A stretch of 64,000 bases of DNA from Verpa conica (Eukaryota > Ascomycota > Pezizomycetes > Pezizales > Morchellaceae): contig JAUFSD010000014.1 of the NCBI GenBank assembly GCA_033030425.1, forward strand, positions 372,001 to 436,000, read 5' to 3'. Each line of letters starts with the position of its first letter. Positions within the stretch are counted from its first letter, which is position 1. A program made the translations under genes and the position numbers. The notes under the pieces were generated by a model, which did no database searches, was not told the origin of the DNA, and saw nothing but the letters and a program-made list of their open reading frames with translations. Positions 1-11,362 of the stretch are shown here, one piece after another.

Positions 1-40
1 TTCAACAACACAGAAATGGCTCGTACTAACAATAAGTTAG

Positions 41-1248
41 ATGGTTGCTGGTGGTAGATATGAGTTGCAAGTAAGGACTGAACAGCGGGGAGAGGAGTTG
101 CCTACCCGTGAAGAGTGGATTGAGGATGAGGGCAGCAAGCGGACATACTTTGCGGTATACGTCTTCTTTGGTCTCCTGACATTGACATACAACCATACCC
201 CTGCGATTACTTATAACGAGTTCGATTCTCTCTCATTGCCTTGCTCTGAAACATTGTGGAATCTCGATGGCTCTGATGATCAAAGCTGGCGGGAGCATCT
301 CGTTAACGCGTCCCTCCCCACTTTCAAAGAGGCTCATTCACGCCTCTTTAGAGGAGAGCCTCTCCAGTACAGCGCCTTTGCTGCACGTATCATGATCAAT
401 GCTCTATTTATCGAAGTTTGGGGTGTTAAGAGAAGTCCCGAGATCCTTGACACTGTTGTGTCTGAGTATCGCGAAAAGCTCCGTGTCGCGCTAGATACCT
501 GGCACAGAGCGTTGGATTATTGCACACCTGAAACTATGATTGTTCCTTTGACAGCTCCTCAAAAAGGCCATCCTCTTGTGTTTAATGCCATGGCTATGTA
601 CCGTTGTACCATTGCAAGACTTGAGGTTGACCTTGTTAATATCCAAGAAGCACTTCGCTACCATAACCCCAATGATGTTGCCCAAGCTATGACTTCTGCG
701 GCTCAGTCAATTCCGAGATCGGATGCTATGACAAAAGTTATTCAGCAGTGCTTTGAGTGTTTTCAGATCCCCGCGTTGATGGGTATCCGCTGGGTTGCGA
801 GAACCTCCGCACTAAACTGGAGCGTGGAGCATCCGCTTTGTGGGTTCGAACTCATGTTGATTCTGAGTTTGTGGTTGTACAGACTAGAGGAGGAGTGTGA
901 AACTCAGCCGCCTACCGAGGAGGAGGAAGCGATGTTGACCAAAGTAAGGAATCTCTTTGATGATGATTCGGTTGAATTATATGGATCAAGGTTGAGCGCT
1001 GCTGTTGCTATGGTCTGGGGAGGAATGGTTGATGAAGTGGTTGTTTGGGGGTGAGTCACAATTCTCTTGTTCTAATTTTAGTAAGACCATGTTTACTGAC
1101 TGTTTTTAGCATTACAAAATTGCTTGGCGAGTCTTTCAAAGTCCACTCACACACTCTTGCTTTGAGTGATGATATGGGAATGACAATGTCTTCTTCACCC
1201 TCTCCTACGCCCGAGGCAGAAGATGATATGGAGAGCGAAATTGAATAG
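41..1248 (+). CDS. Fungal-specific transcription factor, C-terminal part (5' end outside window)
   Basis: Two exons are visible, 41-1050 and 1110-1248, joined over a 59-nt GTGAGT...TTTTAG intron with a TACTGAC branch point. The visible part is about 382 residues. The segment with KRTYFAVYVFFGLLTLTYN followed by a long helical region matches the fungal-specific transcription factor domain (the middle homology region found in Zn2Cys6 and some C2H2 regulators). The DNA-binding domain is not in the window. The first ATG directly follows TTAG at 37-40, an in-frame stop that is also a usable splice acceptor, so 41 is probably the start of an internal exon and not the true start. The C-terminus is acidic and serine/proline-rich, as in activation tails. 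Target genes cannot be inferred. A T-rich trailer follows the stop. Confidence 0.8.
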
Positions 1249-4200
1249 TTGAACTCTTTCCTTTGAGAGGGGAAAGGGAGAGGGTTGAGATGATTTTTTT
1301 GCTTTTTTTGCTTTTTTTTTACTCGTGAGCCTAATACTCTTTATGACCGTTACGAATTGTTTTTGCTTGTTTTTCGCATATATCGTTTTTTTCTGTTTAT
1401 TGGTTTTTCTTCGTTGGTGTTTTTCAGCCTTGCCAGAGAAAATCAGCCTTGTTTTTCACTTTTTCCTTAATTGGTTCGGCTTTTTACCCCTCCCCTTATT
1501 CAGTTTTGTGAATACTGTTTTTGTTAGAGGAAAGTCCCCTTCCTCATTGTCTCGTTTTTACCATGGCGTCTCTGGCTCGGTTCACAGTCTATTAAGTTTT
1601 AGCATGGATTGAGCGTTTTTCGTTTTTGAGTTAATGTCTGTTTTTTTGAATTTTCTCGCATCTCATTTGGTCATTGGTAGTGGATTTCGTCTTTTATTGC
1701 GCGCGCAGGCAATCTGGGGGGGCTTTCGGTACAGGTCTGCTTTATTGCGTTGAAAGATTTGGGTGGGTTTATGGGGAACATGGATGGGTCGGTTTGCTTT
1801 GATGTCTTGTTTTTTGCTTTGATTTCCTTCCCTTTCTCATACAAAAAATCACTTGGAAAGGGCTCTGGACAGCCGTTTTTGACGTGTGTGCGTCTAAAAT
1901 CCTTTTTATTGATGTTCTTTTTACTTTTTACCTTTATCACCATAACGTAACTATTAGTTTTAGTAGTGGTATTAACTTTCATCATTATTACCTTTATTTA
2001 TGATCTTTTTATTTAAACGTAACGAACCTTATTGCCTTTAGTCAATGTTTTTTTATCTGGGACCATATTTCTTTCCTTTCCTTATATCTTAAATATAAAA
2101 AAAATTAGGGTCCGTGACTTATTTATGACTGGAGTACTATTACTCGGAACTTTGAGTGGGGTGGTGTGTGCTTTTGAATCTCTTGTTTTTGTTTATTTTT
2201 AATGCATTTTTCTTGTATGTATCGACATGATAATTCCAGGGCTGGTTTTTTTTTTGACTGAGATCGTGCGGCGTTACCGCTGTCTGCTGCTTTCCGTCGT
2301 GGGGTAAACTTGACCTGTCACTGTCACTGACCGATGGAGTTTCTGAGTGGATGACGTAAAGTATGTATGGATACTCGAAGCTTTCATGTAGTCTGCCTTC
2401 GTGGGTAAGTACATTACCGGAATACCTCTTTTTATGAAACTGAGCGCTCGATGTAGGTAGGTATATACTCTGGTAAGAGGGCGGCGGCGGTAGTGTACCT
2501 CGATGTCATCCTGTCACCTTGGAAAATGCCCCGGTTGCAGCATTTGCAACAAGGATCTGGCATATATTGTTGACAGACAGGTACCTTGAGATCGAAGAAT
2601 CTCTCCCCCCCCCGCTCTGTGTTTTCCAATTGCCCAATACGCGTACAACATGGCTACGTACAGATATATGTGGGTTTACTTTTCCTCGCACGTGTGCTGA
2701 TTTTTTTCCCTCTCTTTCTCTCGCTTGGCTAGAGAGTACTTTTTCTGGTTAGGCGAGGCATATTAATTCCCCAGATTTACCGGAGTTCAGTTCGGGGGGG
2801 GGGAGTGGAGACTCCCAACTGATTCGTTTCGTCTACCCTAGTTGCCGCTATGTTATGTGTACATACGGGAAATTCGGTAGGGATGTGTTCAGACAGCGCA
2901 TTCTTCCGTTCCCATCGTGACTTTTTATTTCTTTTATTTTTATTTTTTATTTTTTTTATTTTTATTACCCTTTCCTTGCATTGCTGTCGGTCGTGTGAAC
3001 GGTGGTGTGGTGGATGTGGGGTGTTTTTGCGGGGTGGGCTAACTAGTTCTATGCCTCGAACGGGCGTGTGACACCCTTCTCTCGACCTCCCCCCCCCTTC
3101 CTTCCTCCTTCCCTCCCCCCCACCCCGCAAAATACGAAATGAACCCCACAAAAGTAATGTGCGTTTAGTCTTGATCGGACGGGGGGATGCGACGGGCGAG
3201 CTCGCGAATCTAGCGGGGTTGGAAATGGAACGCCCCTCCTCTTCCCTCTTCCTCAGCTGGAATTAGGGATTAGGGATTGGGTTCAAGACCGAGGTAGGTC
3301 ATAGCTACCAGTAGAGCTGCCATGTCAACTGGTGGTTCTCATGAGCACGTATACGTATCGAAGGTTCTTTTTCCTACGAGAGTGCGTGAAAAGCAGGAAT
3401 CGAGCTGCAGCTGAAAAGAGAGAGCTGAGTAAAGTCCCATTGGTTTTGGGTGCCCTCGTGGTGTATCGTCAGTGCGTTGATCGTCGTTGCCCGACGCTTA
3501 CAGGCTGTGGCTCAGTTTAAAGGAAAATCTGCTCTGCCTCGGGCGAAGGAGGCATTTTCTTTTCTTCTTTTTTATATATTGCAGGTCACTGGAGGGCTTG
3601 GGGTTAGATGCTCCGAGGAAAGCACCACCTATAGCGAGATGTTTATATTTACAAGATGGGTGTTTGTTTTTGTTCCTTGAAACGCTTTGGGGAGGACCAT
3701 GGATGATGAAGATATGATGGCAGAGCTTCATGACCATACGCAACCGTATTTTCTTTTGTTTTTCCGCATCCACACCCCTTCTTTCTCTCCCTCCCCCCAC
3801 CCAACAACCCAGTGTGCACGGTTCCCAACAATCGAATATGCAGCGGCGGCGGGGGGAGGCGGAGAAATCTAAAGTTTTAATTCCTTTTTTTTTTTCCCTC
3901 TCAAAGTTCTCCCTTCTCCGCTCGATCGATCCCGGGAGCGTTTCTCCAATTTTTGCATTTCGCCTAGGCAGTCCACCGTTTTTGTGGTTCTTGAAGACAT
4001 TTCTTTGCTTTTTTTTGCCCCGCTTCACAGTAAGAATGTCGGGTTCGACCCCGCCACTAGGCATTTAGTGCTGGACTCCAGAGCTGGAGTCAATGCTTGC
4101 AGGATGAGGCGGGAAAACGTGACTTCTCCCCCCGGATATATCCGAGTTGTCCATGGAAGGTGCTTGCATCATGAAACGTCACTTTACGGCTTCGTCCCCG

Positions 4201-4989
4201 GTTTCTACCCATAGATGGCGTTCGTGGCCGAGAATCGGACTCGGCTCAAATGCGACCCGTCAGTGATTCCAGAGTTTTCTTATGCCTGAAAAAAAGATGT
4301 TACACGGATAACCCTTTGCTTTCTTGCATAAAATTGAGCTATGGGAAACGATATCGTTCTTGCTCAACAGAAGGAAAAACGATAAAAAGTCCCCCCCCCA
4401 CATTGAACTCCTACTTTAGGTATCGTCGGCTAACTAGCCGCAGCTTCGGTCTCCAACCCGGGTATAGAAAGACCCTGTTTGTGGCACGTTCATGGGTCTT
4501 CGGTATTTCTCGCTGGCATTCGGAGTCTTCGGACCGTTCTTAAAGAGGTTGCTTCGGTAGTATGTATCTGGTGTGACTAGGAATCTACATCTACATCGAG
4601 AAGCTCACAATTGAGTACCGACATGTCAAGATCTAACTCTGCATTAAAGCTTGCAATTGAGCAATCAAAACTCACCGCTTACTGCACCAATCGCAGCAGT
4701 CCTTCCCCCCCCTCCCTTTTGGAAGCAGCTGATCCTGGTTACTGGATTGCGTTAAACTCGAAGGTGTTGTTCAATTCGTGGGGGATATCCATAAGCTGTT
4801 CCTGATTTACCGGGACGAGCCTTTTCAGAGGTTTAGTTGCGGGGTTCGGGGTCAAACTTCATGTTTAGACTTGCATTAACGGTCGCCGAGAAACTAGAAG
4901 CTGGGCTTCCATGAGGCTTTTACTGGGGGCGGGTTTTTTTTCTTTTTGATGGCGTTTAATTTAGTGCTGATGTCTTAAGTGATGCGGAC

Positions 4990-5110
4990 TTCACGACATG
5001 TCACTCACTAAGTAACCTAGTAACTTGCCAACACACTGGCTCATTGGCTATGGAAGCTCTATTGAACTAGCTCCACATCAGCCACAAGTAACAAACTATC
5101 CCTTAGGGGA
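4990..5110. repeat. Diverged interspersed repeat, copy 1
   Basis: Shares the blocks TCACTCACTAAGT, ACTTGCCAAC and CCCTTAGG, in the same order and orientation, with 7328-7395. Spacing between blocks differs, so the copies are old. No coding capacity is left; the source element is not recognisable. Confidence 0.4.
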
Positions 5111-7327
5111 GTATCGGAGCCTATTAGGCTTTGTGTGGGTTGGGGTTGCCAAATACTAATATTTTGTGTGCGACTTGAGGTCTTAAAAGAATTTTTTACC
5201 CCGCACACAAGTTTGCGTATGTATTTTACTTACCCGGATATTTTTCTTATATTCTACAGGGTTTTTAATTTGATCAGTAGTTACGGATCATGAGTGGTCA
5301 CTCGCCTATTCGTCACATTCTGGCCCAAGCAGCCAGAGTTTCCGTCTTCTCCTGCCAGATAAAGTCTCTTATCGCAAACGGTTACTTATCAATTGTGACG
5401 AATGCTACTGGACTCGATCTAAACATTAATGCTATCCACCAATTCGCCAATATCAACTCATTAGTTCAACGCCACAAGGCTAGATGATCGAACGGTCGGG
5501 CTCAAAATGTCATCTGAAGTAATTCGAATTCCAATAGCATCCGCTCTCAATATTCATGTCGTTTCGTACACTTCAAAACAATCCCCGTCCATCGTTGAAT
5601 AAAGACAGCCTCATCACTAGACTACGAATTGCCACATCATGAAGAATTACTCGACTGTTTGCCAAGAACTCATTCTCAACCGGACGTATTCTTAAGTCTT
5701 GGGGGAGTTAAGGAATATGATTGCTTGAGAGTAGTACTACCAATATATCAAACAGCCTGAGTATCTGTCCTAATGGGGCCTTCCGCGGATTGTAGATATA
5801 TATTACTACATGAGTATGGGAAAACAAAAGTTTATTCATGAAAACACTGAGTGTATCAAGCACTAAATGATTACGGAATCAACCTACATTCTGGGCATGA
5901 AATGACTACCGGCGTCAAGAAGCCGTCTCCAACCGATCTTTGCTGCAGCCTAAAAATCTCCCCTCGAATCTCTCCCGGGTACGTTTCAGACGGGCGAACC
6001 ATCACTGTGGGCTAGGGGGTTATTTTGGGGGCCGCATATTTTTCCTTTTTTCCCTTTTTTATGATTTTCGAAAAGAAATAAGCGACTTTGTGAGAGGGGG
6101 GTGTGTGGGAAAACAAAGATGGTGGGGTTATGTGGGCTGTCAAAGTGTGGAGATGGCAGATCTCACGGGTATATTCCGTTGGTTAATCCTAGGCCTTCAA
6201 TCGGAACGTACTAGAAGGTTTTTCTTATTGGAACCATACGGGTCTGGTGATAAGGCCTAGACCTTAAGATGTCATGTTGTACATTAGATATGATTTTCCA
6301 TTTGGCCTATAATCGCATATAGAATCCCCTTGATAGGTTAAATTGGTTGTAGAGCTAAGAATTCAGGGTGTGCGTTTTCACCATATTCGGGACATGTGTT
6401 TCGAGTTGCTTTGCTGCATATGCTGTACTTATCTCGGATCATCCGGCGAGCAAGCTTTTTTAATAAAAATATGCCCAATGATGGCATGCAAGAGTCCCCT
6501 TGGAGAATCCTTCTCCAGATGATCTAGATGACTACCTAAAGCATGTCGGTTGCATATATTGTTGTAGTACTCGTACCATTGGTACATCGATATGGTGAAA
6601 CGTTGCTGTATGGGCTAAAGCAGATCCTCGCTGCTGCAGGTATATGCATTTTTAGGTAGCAGTTCGTTCACTGTGAGGAACGCATGCTATTGCGCGATAC
6701 TCCACTAGTTTAGCATATATATCTTTTTTCGAGAACGTATTTAGGTGGTTGAGGAAAAATATCGATTGGTGAGTTGAGGCAATTATTCGTTACATGCATA
6801 TCAAGTGGGGGGGGAGTGACCAAAGGACAGTACCTATGAGAGCACGTTGTGGACTACGAAGTGTAAAGTGTAATTTCTTCACAAGTATAACTTTCCAGCC
6901 TTGGACCGGCATAGAACATTCTAATATCCCTCATTGACCCGATGCTGTTCTCTCTTGACACGGGTACCCTGGGGCAATTTATAAGTCAGCTCTGAAGACT
7001 TGCCATCTCTCATGAGCGTGACCTACAAATTACGGCAACAGCTGGAGGGGGACAGTAACCATTGATCAATCAGGTGTCACCGCTTATCCCGCGAGTTACA
7101 ACTATAGTCACCCCGGAGTTTTTCTTTTTCTTTTTTCTTTGGAAGAAAAAAAAAAAAAACCTGGTTCTCGAATTTTTTTTGTGAGTTCCACTTCAGCTGC
7201 ATGCTGGTTCCTGTTGTGAAGCGTGACGAGCCATTTAGAGATATCTGCAGTTTCAGACCGCGTTGCTTTTTGTGGGATATCTGATCGAGGGCGCACGTGC
7301 CCTGTTTCAGACCCTGTCACTGCAGGG

Positions 7328-7395
7328 CTTCACAGCACATCACTCACTAAGTTCTTTGCGAGTGACTTGCCAACTCACCACTTAACCCCTTAGGA
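7328..7395. repeat. Diverged interspersed repeat, copy 2
   Basis: Contains the same ordered blocks as 4990-5110 (TCACTCACTAAGT, then ACTTGCCAAC, then CCCTTAGGAG). Probably a relic of a mobile element, but no terminal repeats or target duplication could be defined. Confidence 0.4.
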
Positions 7396-8059
7396 GCATG
7401 TAGATGCGTATTATTGCATACGGCCTACATGTCAACGTATGCACTATGTAGGCAGCCTATTTTCCTTTCTCCCTTTTTTTTTTTTAACTTCAGAATGCCC
7501 ATCTGATACAGAGTGTAAGTGTAAGTTATCAAGGTTGTCAAGAAGATTCAACTTTTTGGTTATCGCGCGCGGTAGATGTTACGACGGGACATGGATGCAC
7601 ATACACCTTGCTTTGGGATTGAATTCCTCCGGGAATCGGACAAATAACCCTAAGAAATCTCTATAATCCGGGAGTTTCACTTTGCTCCTGCATACTGGTT
7701 ATATCACTCCCGAGTGGGATTTAAAGACTATATGCACTTATTGTCAAGACACAGTTCCGTGATGCCTTAATTCCCGAAATCCGAAAGCCCCGCGGTTGCC
7801 TGCGCTGCGCTGCCTAGCGACCGCCGGCCCCTTGGTCCGTGCACGAAAGGGAAAGGGAAAAAAGCCCCTTTCTTCAGAATGAAGTGTCAACCAGACCCAA
7901 ACTTAGGTACTGTAGTTTTGTCCGACTTCCCCGCGCTTCTTTCTAGTATCGATTAAAAGAAAAAAAAAAAGAAAAAAAAAGATAGAGAGCCTCTCCCTCT
8001 CCCCCTACATCATTTCCCCCAAATTAAATTACAGATTCCACTAAATAAAGAATTTCGCC

Positions 8060-8966
8060 ATGTCCTCAACACCTCTAAAACTATCCCTGACGCAACTCCC
8101 GCGATCCTCATTCACCGCGGAAAACTTGCCGGGCTTGATCCAGGATGGCCTTGACTTTGTTCGTTCGATCCCGTCAGACTCCGGAACTTCCCGTGAGCCC
8201 TCGACTGTTGATGTGAAATGGTCGCTCGCGAAATCAGATGCCGATATCAAAGTTCATAGTTCGACGTACGAGGGGGAGCGATGGACTACCAGGGTGACAA
8301 TTACGGCGGATGTCCCGTACGAGTTGGTGCGGAGGAGCCTTATCGAGGACAAGCTCGAAGCGGAGAAGGAATATCTGGCCAAGCCAGAGGATACTATGGA
8401 AGTGTTGGCAGTAGAAACTTTTGAAGATGTAAAAATACGTCTGGAAGGTATGATTAAATTTGTTTTTTACTTTCTGATTTTTTTTATCAATTATTAATTG
8501 TTCCCCCCCTACTCTCCTCTTTTGGACAGATGTACACAAGCTCCTGCATGTTCAAGCGTTCTCTGCAAGAGAGTTCTTAGAGACGATTATTTCTCATGAC
8601 TTGCCACCATCCGAGAATGGTCTACGTTCATTCATCGTTATCTCCATGCCTTTAGAAGGTACCGCAAGATCCGAAGCTGCCGTCCTTGGCCATTACGTGT
8701 CCGTAGATTATGTTCACGAGCTCGAAAACGGGGGAGTTGAGATATTCTTAGCCCTATGTGTAAGTAGTAACCTTTCTAGTCGGGGGGCAATGCCTCTACT
8801 TATTGGGTCTTGTGCTAACGCAATCACTCTATAGAGCGATGCTAAAGGTTCCATTCCGCGGTGGATGCAGAATATGGCGATGACTGGACAGGTCTTCGGA
8901 GATGGAAGGCTCTTTTTGGATTATCTATTGAAGAAGGCCAAAGCCCAGAAGGACGTGGGTGCATAG
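8060..8966 (+). CDS. DUF3074 / START-like domain protein
   Basis: Three exons, 8060-8447, 8530-8759 and 8835-8966, give 249 residues. Introns have GTATGA and GTAAGT donors. The order of motifs is that of fungal DUF3074 proteins, which share the START-like fold: an N-terminal helical part, a strand rich in S/T and Y (near residues 70-80), a segment PYELVRRSLIEDKLEAEKEY (about 94-113), then HKLLHVQAFSAREFL, a VISMPL strand, and near the C-terminus SDAKGSIPRWMQNMAM followed by an amphipathic helix. The START fold binds lipids or other hydrophobic ligands; for DUF3074 proteins the ligand is not known to me. No signal peptide or membrane segment, so probably cytosolic. The start codon is preceded by a purine-rich leader; no upstream in-frame ATG is needed. 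Confidence 0.85.
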
Positions 8967-10061
8967 GAGACACAATTTCCAACCTCGGAATATAGATTAA
9001 TTGTTGTCGTTGTGGACCCCGGGTTTTGCGATCCCATTAATTCTTACGGGTGTAAAACCTTATTATATAGACAATATGTACAACATAGGTGCCGGTCAAT
9101 TCAAAAATCTAAACGAAACCGGTTCGCTGGTTAATAAATAAAAAAAAGAGAGAGAGGTTTAATTGCTGGGAACTCGAGATGTCGCTATAATGAGAGGTTG
9201 CGTGGCCATTGATAAATCCAAGAAATTTTTGTTTAAAGAATACAACTCAATGAGTAACATTGTTTTGAGATTTCTGTTTTCTCGTACATGATTTATATAG
9301 CGCATGTAGGGTCCCGATACACTTCGGATCTCGTATAAGTACGATTCCGATGTATGTAAGATTCCGATGTATTTTGTGAGATACCGTTGCCAAGGTGTTC
9401 GATATTGATTTGTTACAAGATTGCGTGAGAACGGGTAGTCACATATAAAGAGGCGCATATCTCTAAGTCATCATGTCCGTATCTGCAGGCTGCAGGAACA
9501 GAATATAACTGTTTGTTAAGCGGAGAAGCAGATAACATGTGAGAGCTAGAGGCTTTATTCTTTGGATTTTTTCCCCCGGCGTGATCACTTGAGTACAAAG
9601 TGGATGATGATGACTCTGTTTTATCTAGAAGAGAATGCTTTAAAGAATTGATGGACCTTCAGCGGGAGGGTGAAGTCCGGGAAGAGTATACTTATACTCA
9701 CATGATGTTAGGACTAGCTTCGTCGGGTATGCGTAGGGCAAACTCCTCCTATTAAAAAGCCTATCATAGGTTTCTGGAATGTGTGGCACTGTTCATCGTC
9801 ACCTACCTGACATAACATAATAAGAAATGTTAGAAGCGGGCGTACAATCATAGCTACATGTATCACTTGAAAGAGGCCTACCGTCCAAGACCTGAGAATA
9901 CATAGGCAACTAATATGTTTGGGGCTGGGCCTTTGACGTAGTTTCAAGAAGCAACAAGATCCACCAAGTAGTTTTCAAATTTCGAGCCATGAGCATAAGG
10001 TTCCTATATCTATAAAAACGTGAGCCACCATTACGCCTGGGACCTACAGTTCACAACAGCC
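8967..10061. other. Intergenic, nothing recognised
   Basis: About 1.1 kb between the DUF3074 gene and the coiled-coil ORF. Only short open frames without family features; no RNA gene or repeat seen. Confidence 0.6.
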
Positions 10062-10418
10062 ATGGAGGATGCTGCTACTGCGTCAAAAAAGGCAGCGCGT
10101 GTGACGCATCTCAAAGAAAAGCTAGCAAAGTATGAAGAACTGCACGAGAAGCAAAAGCGAAAAGTAGAAAGGATCTGGTCTGATTATGTTATAAAATCTG
10201 AAGAGGAGGGTGCACTGCAAAAGAAAGTCGACATGTATCTCAAAGACAATACCGAAGAATGCCGTCGAACTAACGAGGACCTTAAACGAGTGGTAAGAGA
10301 GGTTCTCGCTCTGGGAGATGCAAAGAGTGAGGCCTCTGCTGAGGTTCGTAGATTGGCGCGGAAGATTGCTGCAAAAAGGATTAAGATAATTATAGCAGGG
10401 AGGCTGTTTGCCTCGTGA
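10062..10418 (+). CDS. Small coiled-coil protein, hypothetical
   Basis: A 118-residue open frame starting at the first ATG, which lies in a good context (CAGCCATGG). The product is highly charged (Lys/Glu/Arg rich) with heptad-like spacing over about residues 10-95, so an alpha-helical coiled coil is likely. I do not recognise a family. The frame is open a further 14 codons upstream; a GTGAGC at 10020 and a CAACAG just before the ATG look like splice signals, so the gene could have an upstream exon or this could be a fragment of a longer coiled-coil gene. The amino-acid composition is much more protein-like than other short frames nearby, which is the main reason to list it. Confidence 0.4.
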   Translation: MEDAATASKKAARVTHLKEKLAKYEELHEKQKRKVERIWSDYVIKSEEEGALQKKVDMYLKDNTEECRRTNEDLKRVVREVLALGDAKSEASAEVRRLARKIAAKRIKIIIAGRLFAS

Positions 10419-10801
10419 TTTTTATTGGCAGCTTTCTCCCTTTCATTATATCCTAGAGGTATTAGAGTTATATATAATGTATTGTAACTTAATTTACCAT
10501 ATGGAGAGGAATTTTATAGATAGTAATCAAATAATTAATTACTAGTTTGACTGTTTCTAAAAATGTGCGTATTCTCCCAACCCTAGGATAAATGTATCTA
10601 GGTTCAAGCAGCCAAGCCAGATCACGAGTAACTACTCAACATATGTGATAGTGTATATTTGTCTAGAAATACTTATCTAACAACGGATTAATTGCTTTAG
10701 CTTATTTAGGATATTACGAATTTGGTACATGCATCATCACTCGCCTCCGTAAGTGCCAAATCCCCCCCATTGCCGCAAGTAAAAGTATAGCAAAATGATG
10801 A
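10419..10801. other. Intergenic, A/T-rich
   Basis: Contains no gene; includes the downstream flank of the minus-strand 5S gene, with short T runs on the minus strand that could end Pol III transcription. Confidence 0.5.
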
Positions 10802-10916
10802 GTTCAGTACCCAGGATTCCCACATGGTCACCCACTGCAGTACTAACCAGGCGATACGATGATTGGGTACAGCAGAGCGGACGGGATGCTCCATTTTCAT
10901 CGTTCTATGACCGAAC
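10802..10916 (-). rRNA. 5S rRNA: 5S ribosomal RNA
   Basis: Reading the minus strand, the sequence starts GTTCGGTCATAG and ends GGGTACTGAAC. The two ends pair to form helix I (GTTCGGT with ACTGAAC, one G-U). Inside are the fungal 5S landmarks GAGCATCCCGTCCGCTCTGC, GGTTAGTACTGCAGTGGGTG and GACCATGTGGGAATCC in the correct order, covering the internal Pol III promoter. Length is 115 nt, close to the usual 118-120. It differs from the plus-strand copy at 11248 by a single base seen (GGTTAG here, AGTTAG there). This is a dispersed 5S gene, common in filamentous ascomycetes where 5S is not in the rDNA repeat. Confidence 0.9.
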
Positions 10917-11247
10917 ACGTTATCAATAGGGTTGGTGAGGTTTTTATTTAGTTAGTGTTAGTTTTAGTTTTAGTTGAGTTTAGTTAGGTTATATCCCTCC
11001 TAACATAATACCACGCTACCCCTCTAGTGCATGTGACCAAAAAAAGGAATGTGTCCTCCTAATAGTACTACTCGCAACAGGCATAAAGAACCTGAACATG
11101 TAGCTATTTACAGTAAGGACTCCTATTAGAGTCGATACCTCTAGCAGGTATATTACCCATATTAACTGGTAGGAATAAGACTTACATGTCCAGGCTCTTA
11201 ATTCCTGTTACAAGCAGATAAAAGCCCTCCAGGCAAGATACTGACGT
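10917..11247. other. Spacer between inverted 5S genes
   Basis: A 331-bp spacer. It contains a short run of TTAG/TTTAG-type repeats at about 10950-10990 and no gene. The two 5S genes are transcribed away from each other. Confidence 0.6.
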
Positions 11248-11362
11248 GTTCGGTCATAGAACGATGAAAATGGAGCATCCCGTCCGCTCTGCTGTACCCA
11301 ATCATCGTATCGCCTAGTTAGTACTGCAGTGGGTGACCATGTGGGAATCCTGGGTACTGAAC
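11248..11362 (+). rRNA. 5S rRNA: 5S ribosomal RNA
   Basis: Second 5S copy, same 115-nt extent and internal landmarks as the minus-strand copy at 10802-10916, with intact helix I pairing between its ends. Identity continues a few bases past both ends. A short T run follows (TTTTACTTTTT), a good Pol III terminator. The near-identity of the copies shows both are either recently duplicated or homogenised, so both are probably functional. Confidence 0.9.

Larger units (their letters stand above)
1249..8059. other. Long gene-poor region, eroded repeats
   Basis: No convincing gene in 6.8 kb on either strand. The stretch holds T-rich runs (1290-1640, 2930-2965), C/G homopolymers (3090-3125), and many short open frames without codon-like composition. 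Two diverged copies of one sequence lie near 4990-5110 and 7328-7395. The last few hundred bases should contain the promoter of the gene at 8060; a purine-rich tract sits at 7955-7990. Confidence 0.6.

Noticed and set aside
3250..3290. Telomere-like TTAGGGA units
   Set aside because: Only two or three degenerate units inside the region; not a telomeric tract.
4020..4070. GGGTTCGACCCC resembling a tRNA T arm
   Set aside because: The stem does not pair properly and no matching D arm, anticodon arm or acceptor stem was found.
5290..5487. Open frame of 65 codons with an ATG in the gene-poor region
   Set aside because: No homology-like features, ordinary composition for random DNA, no splice context.
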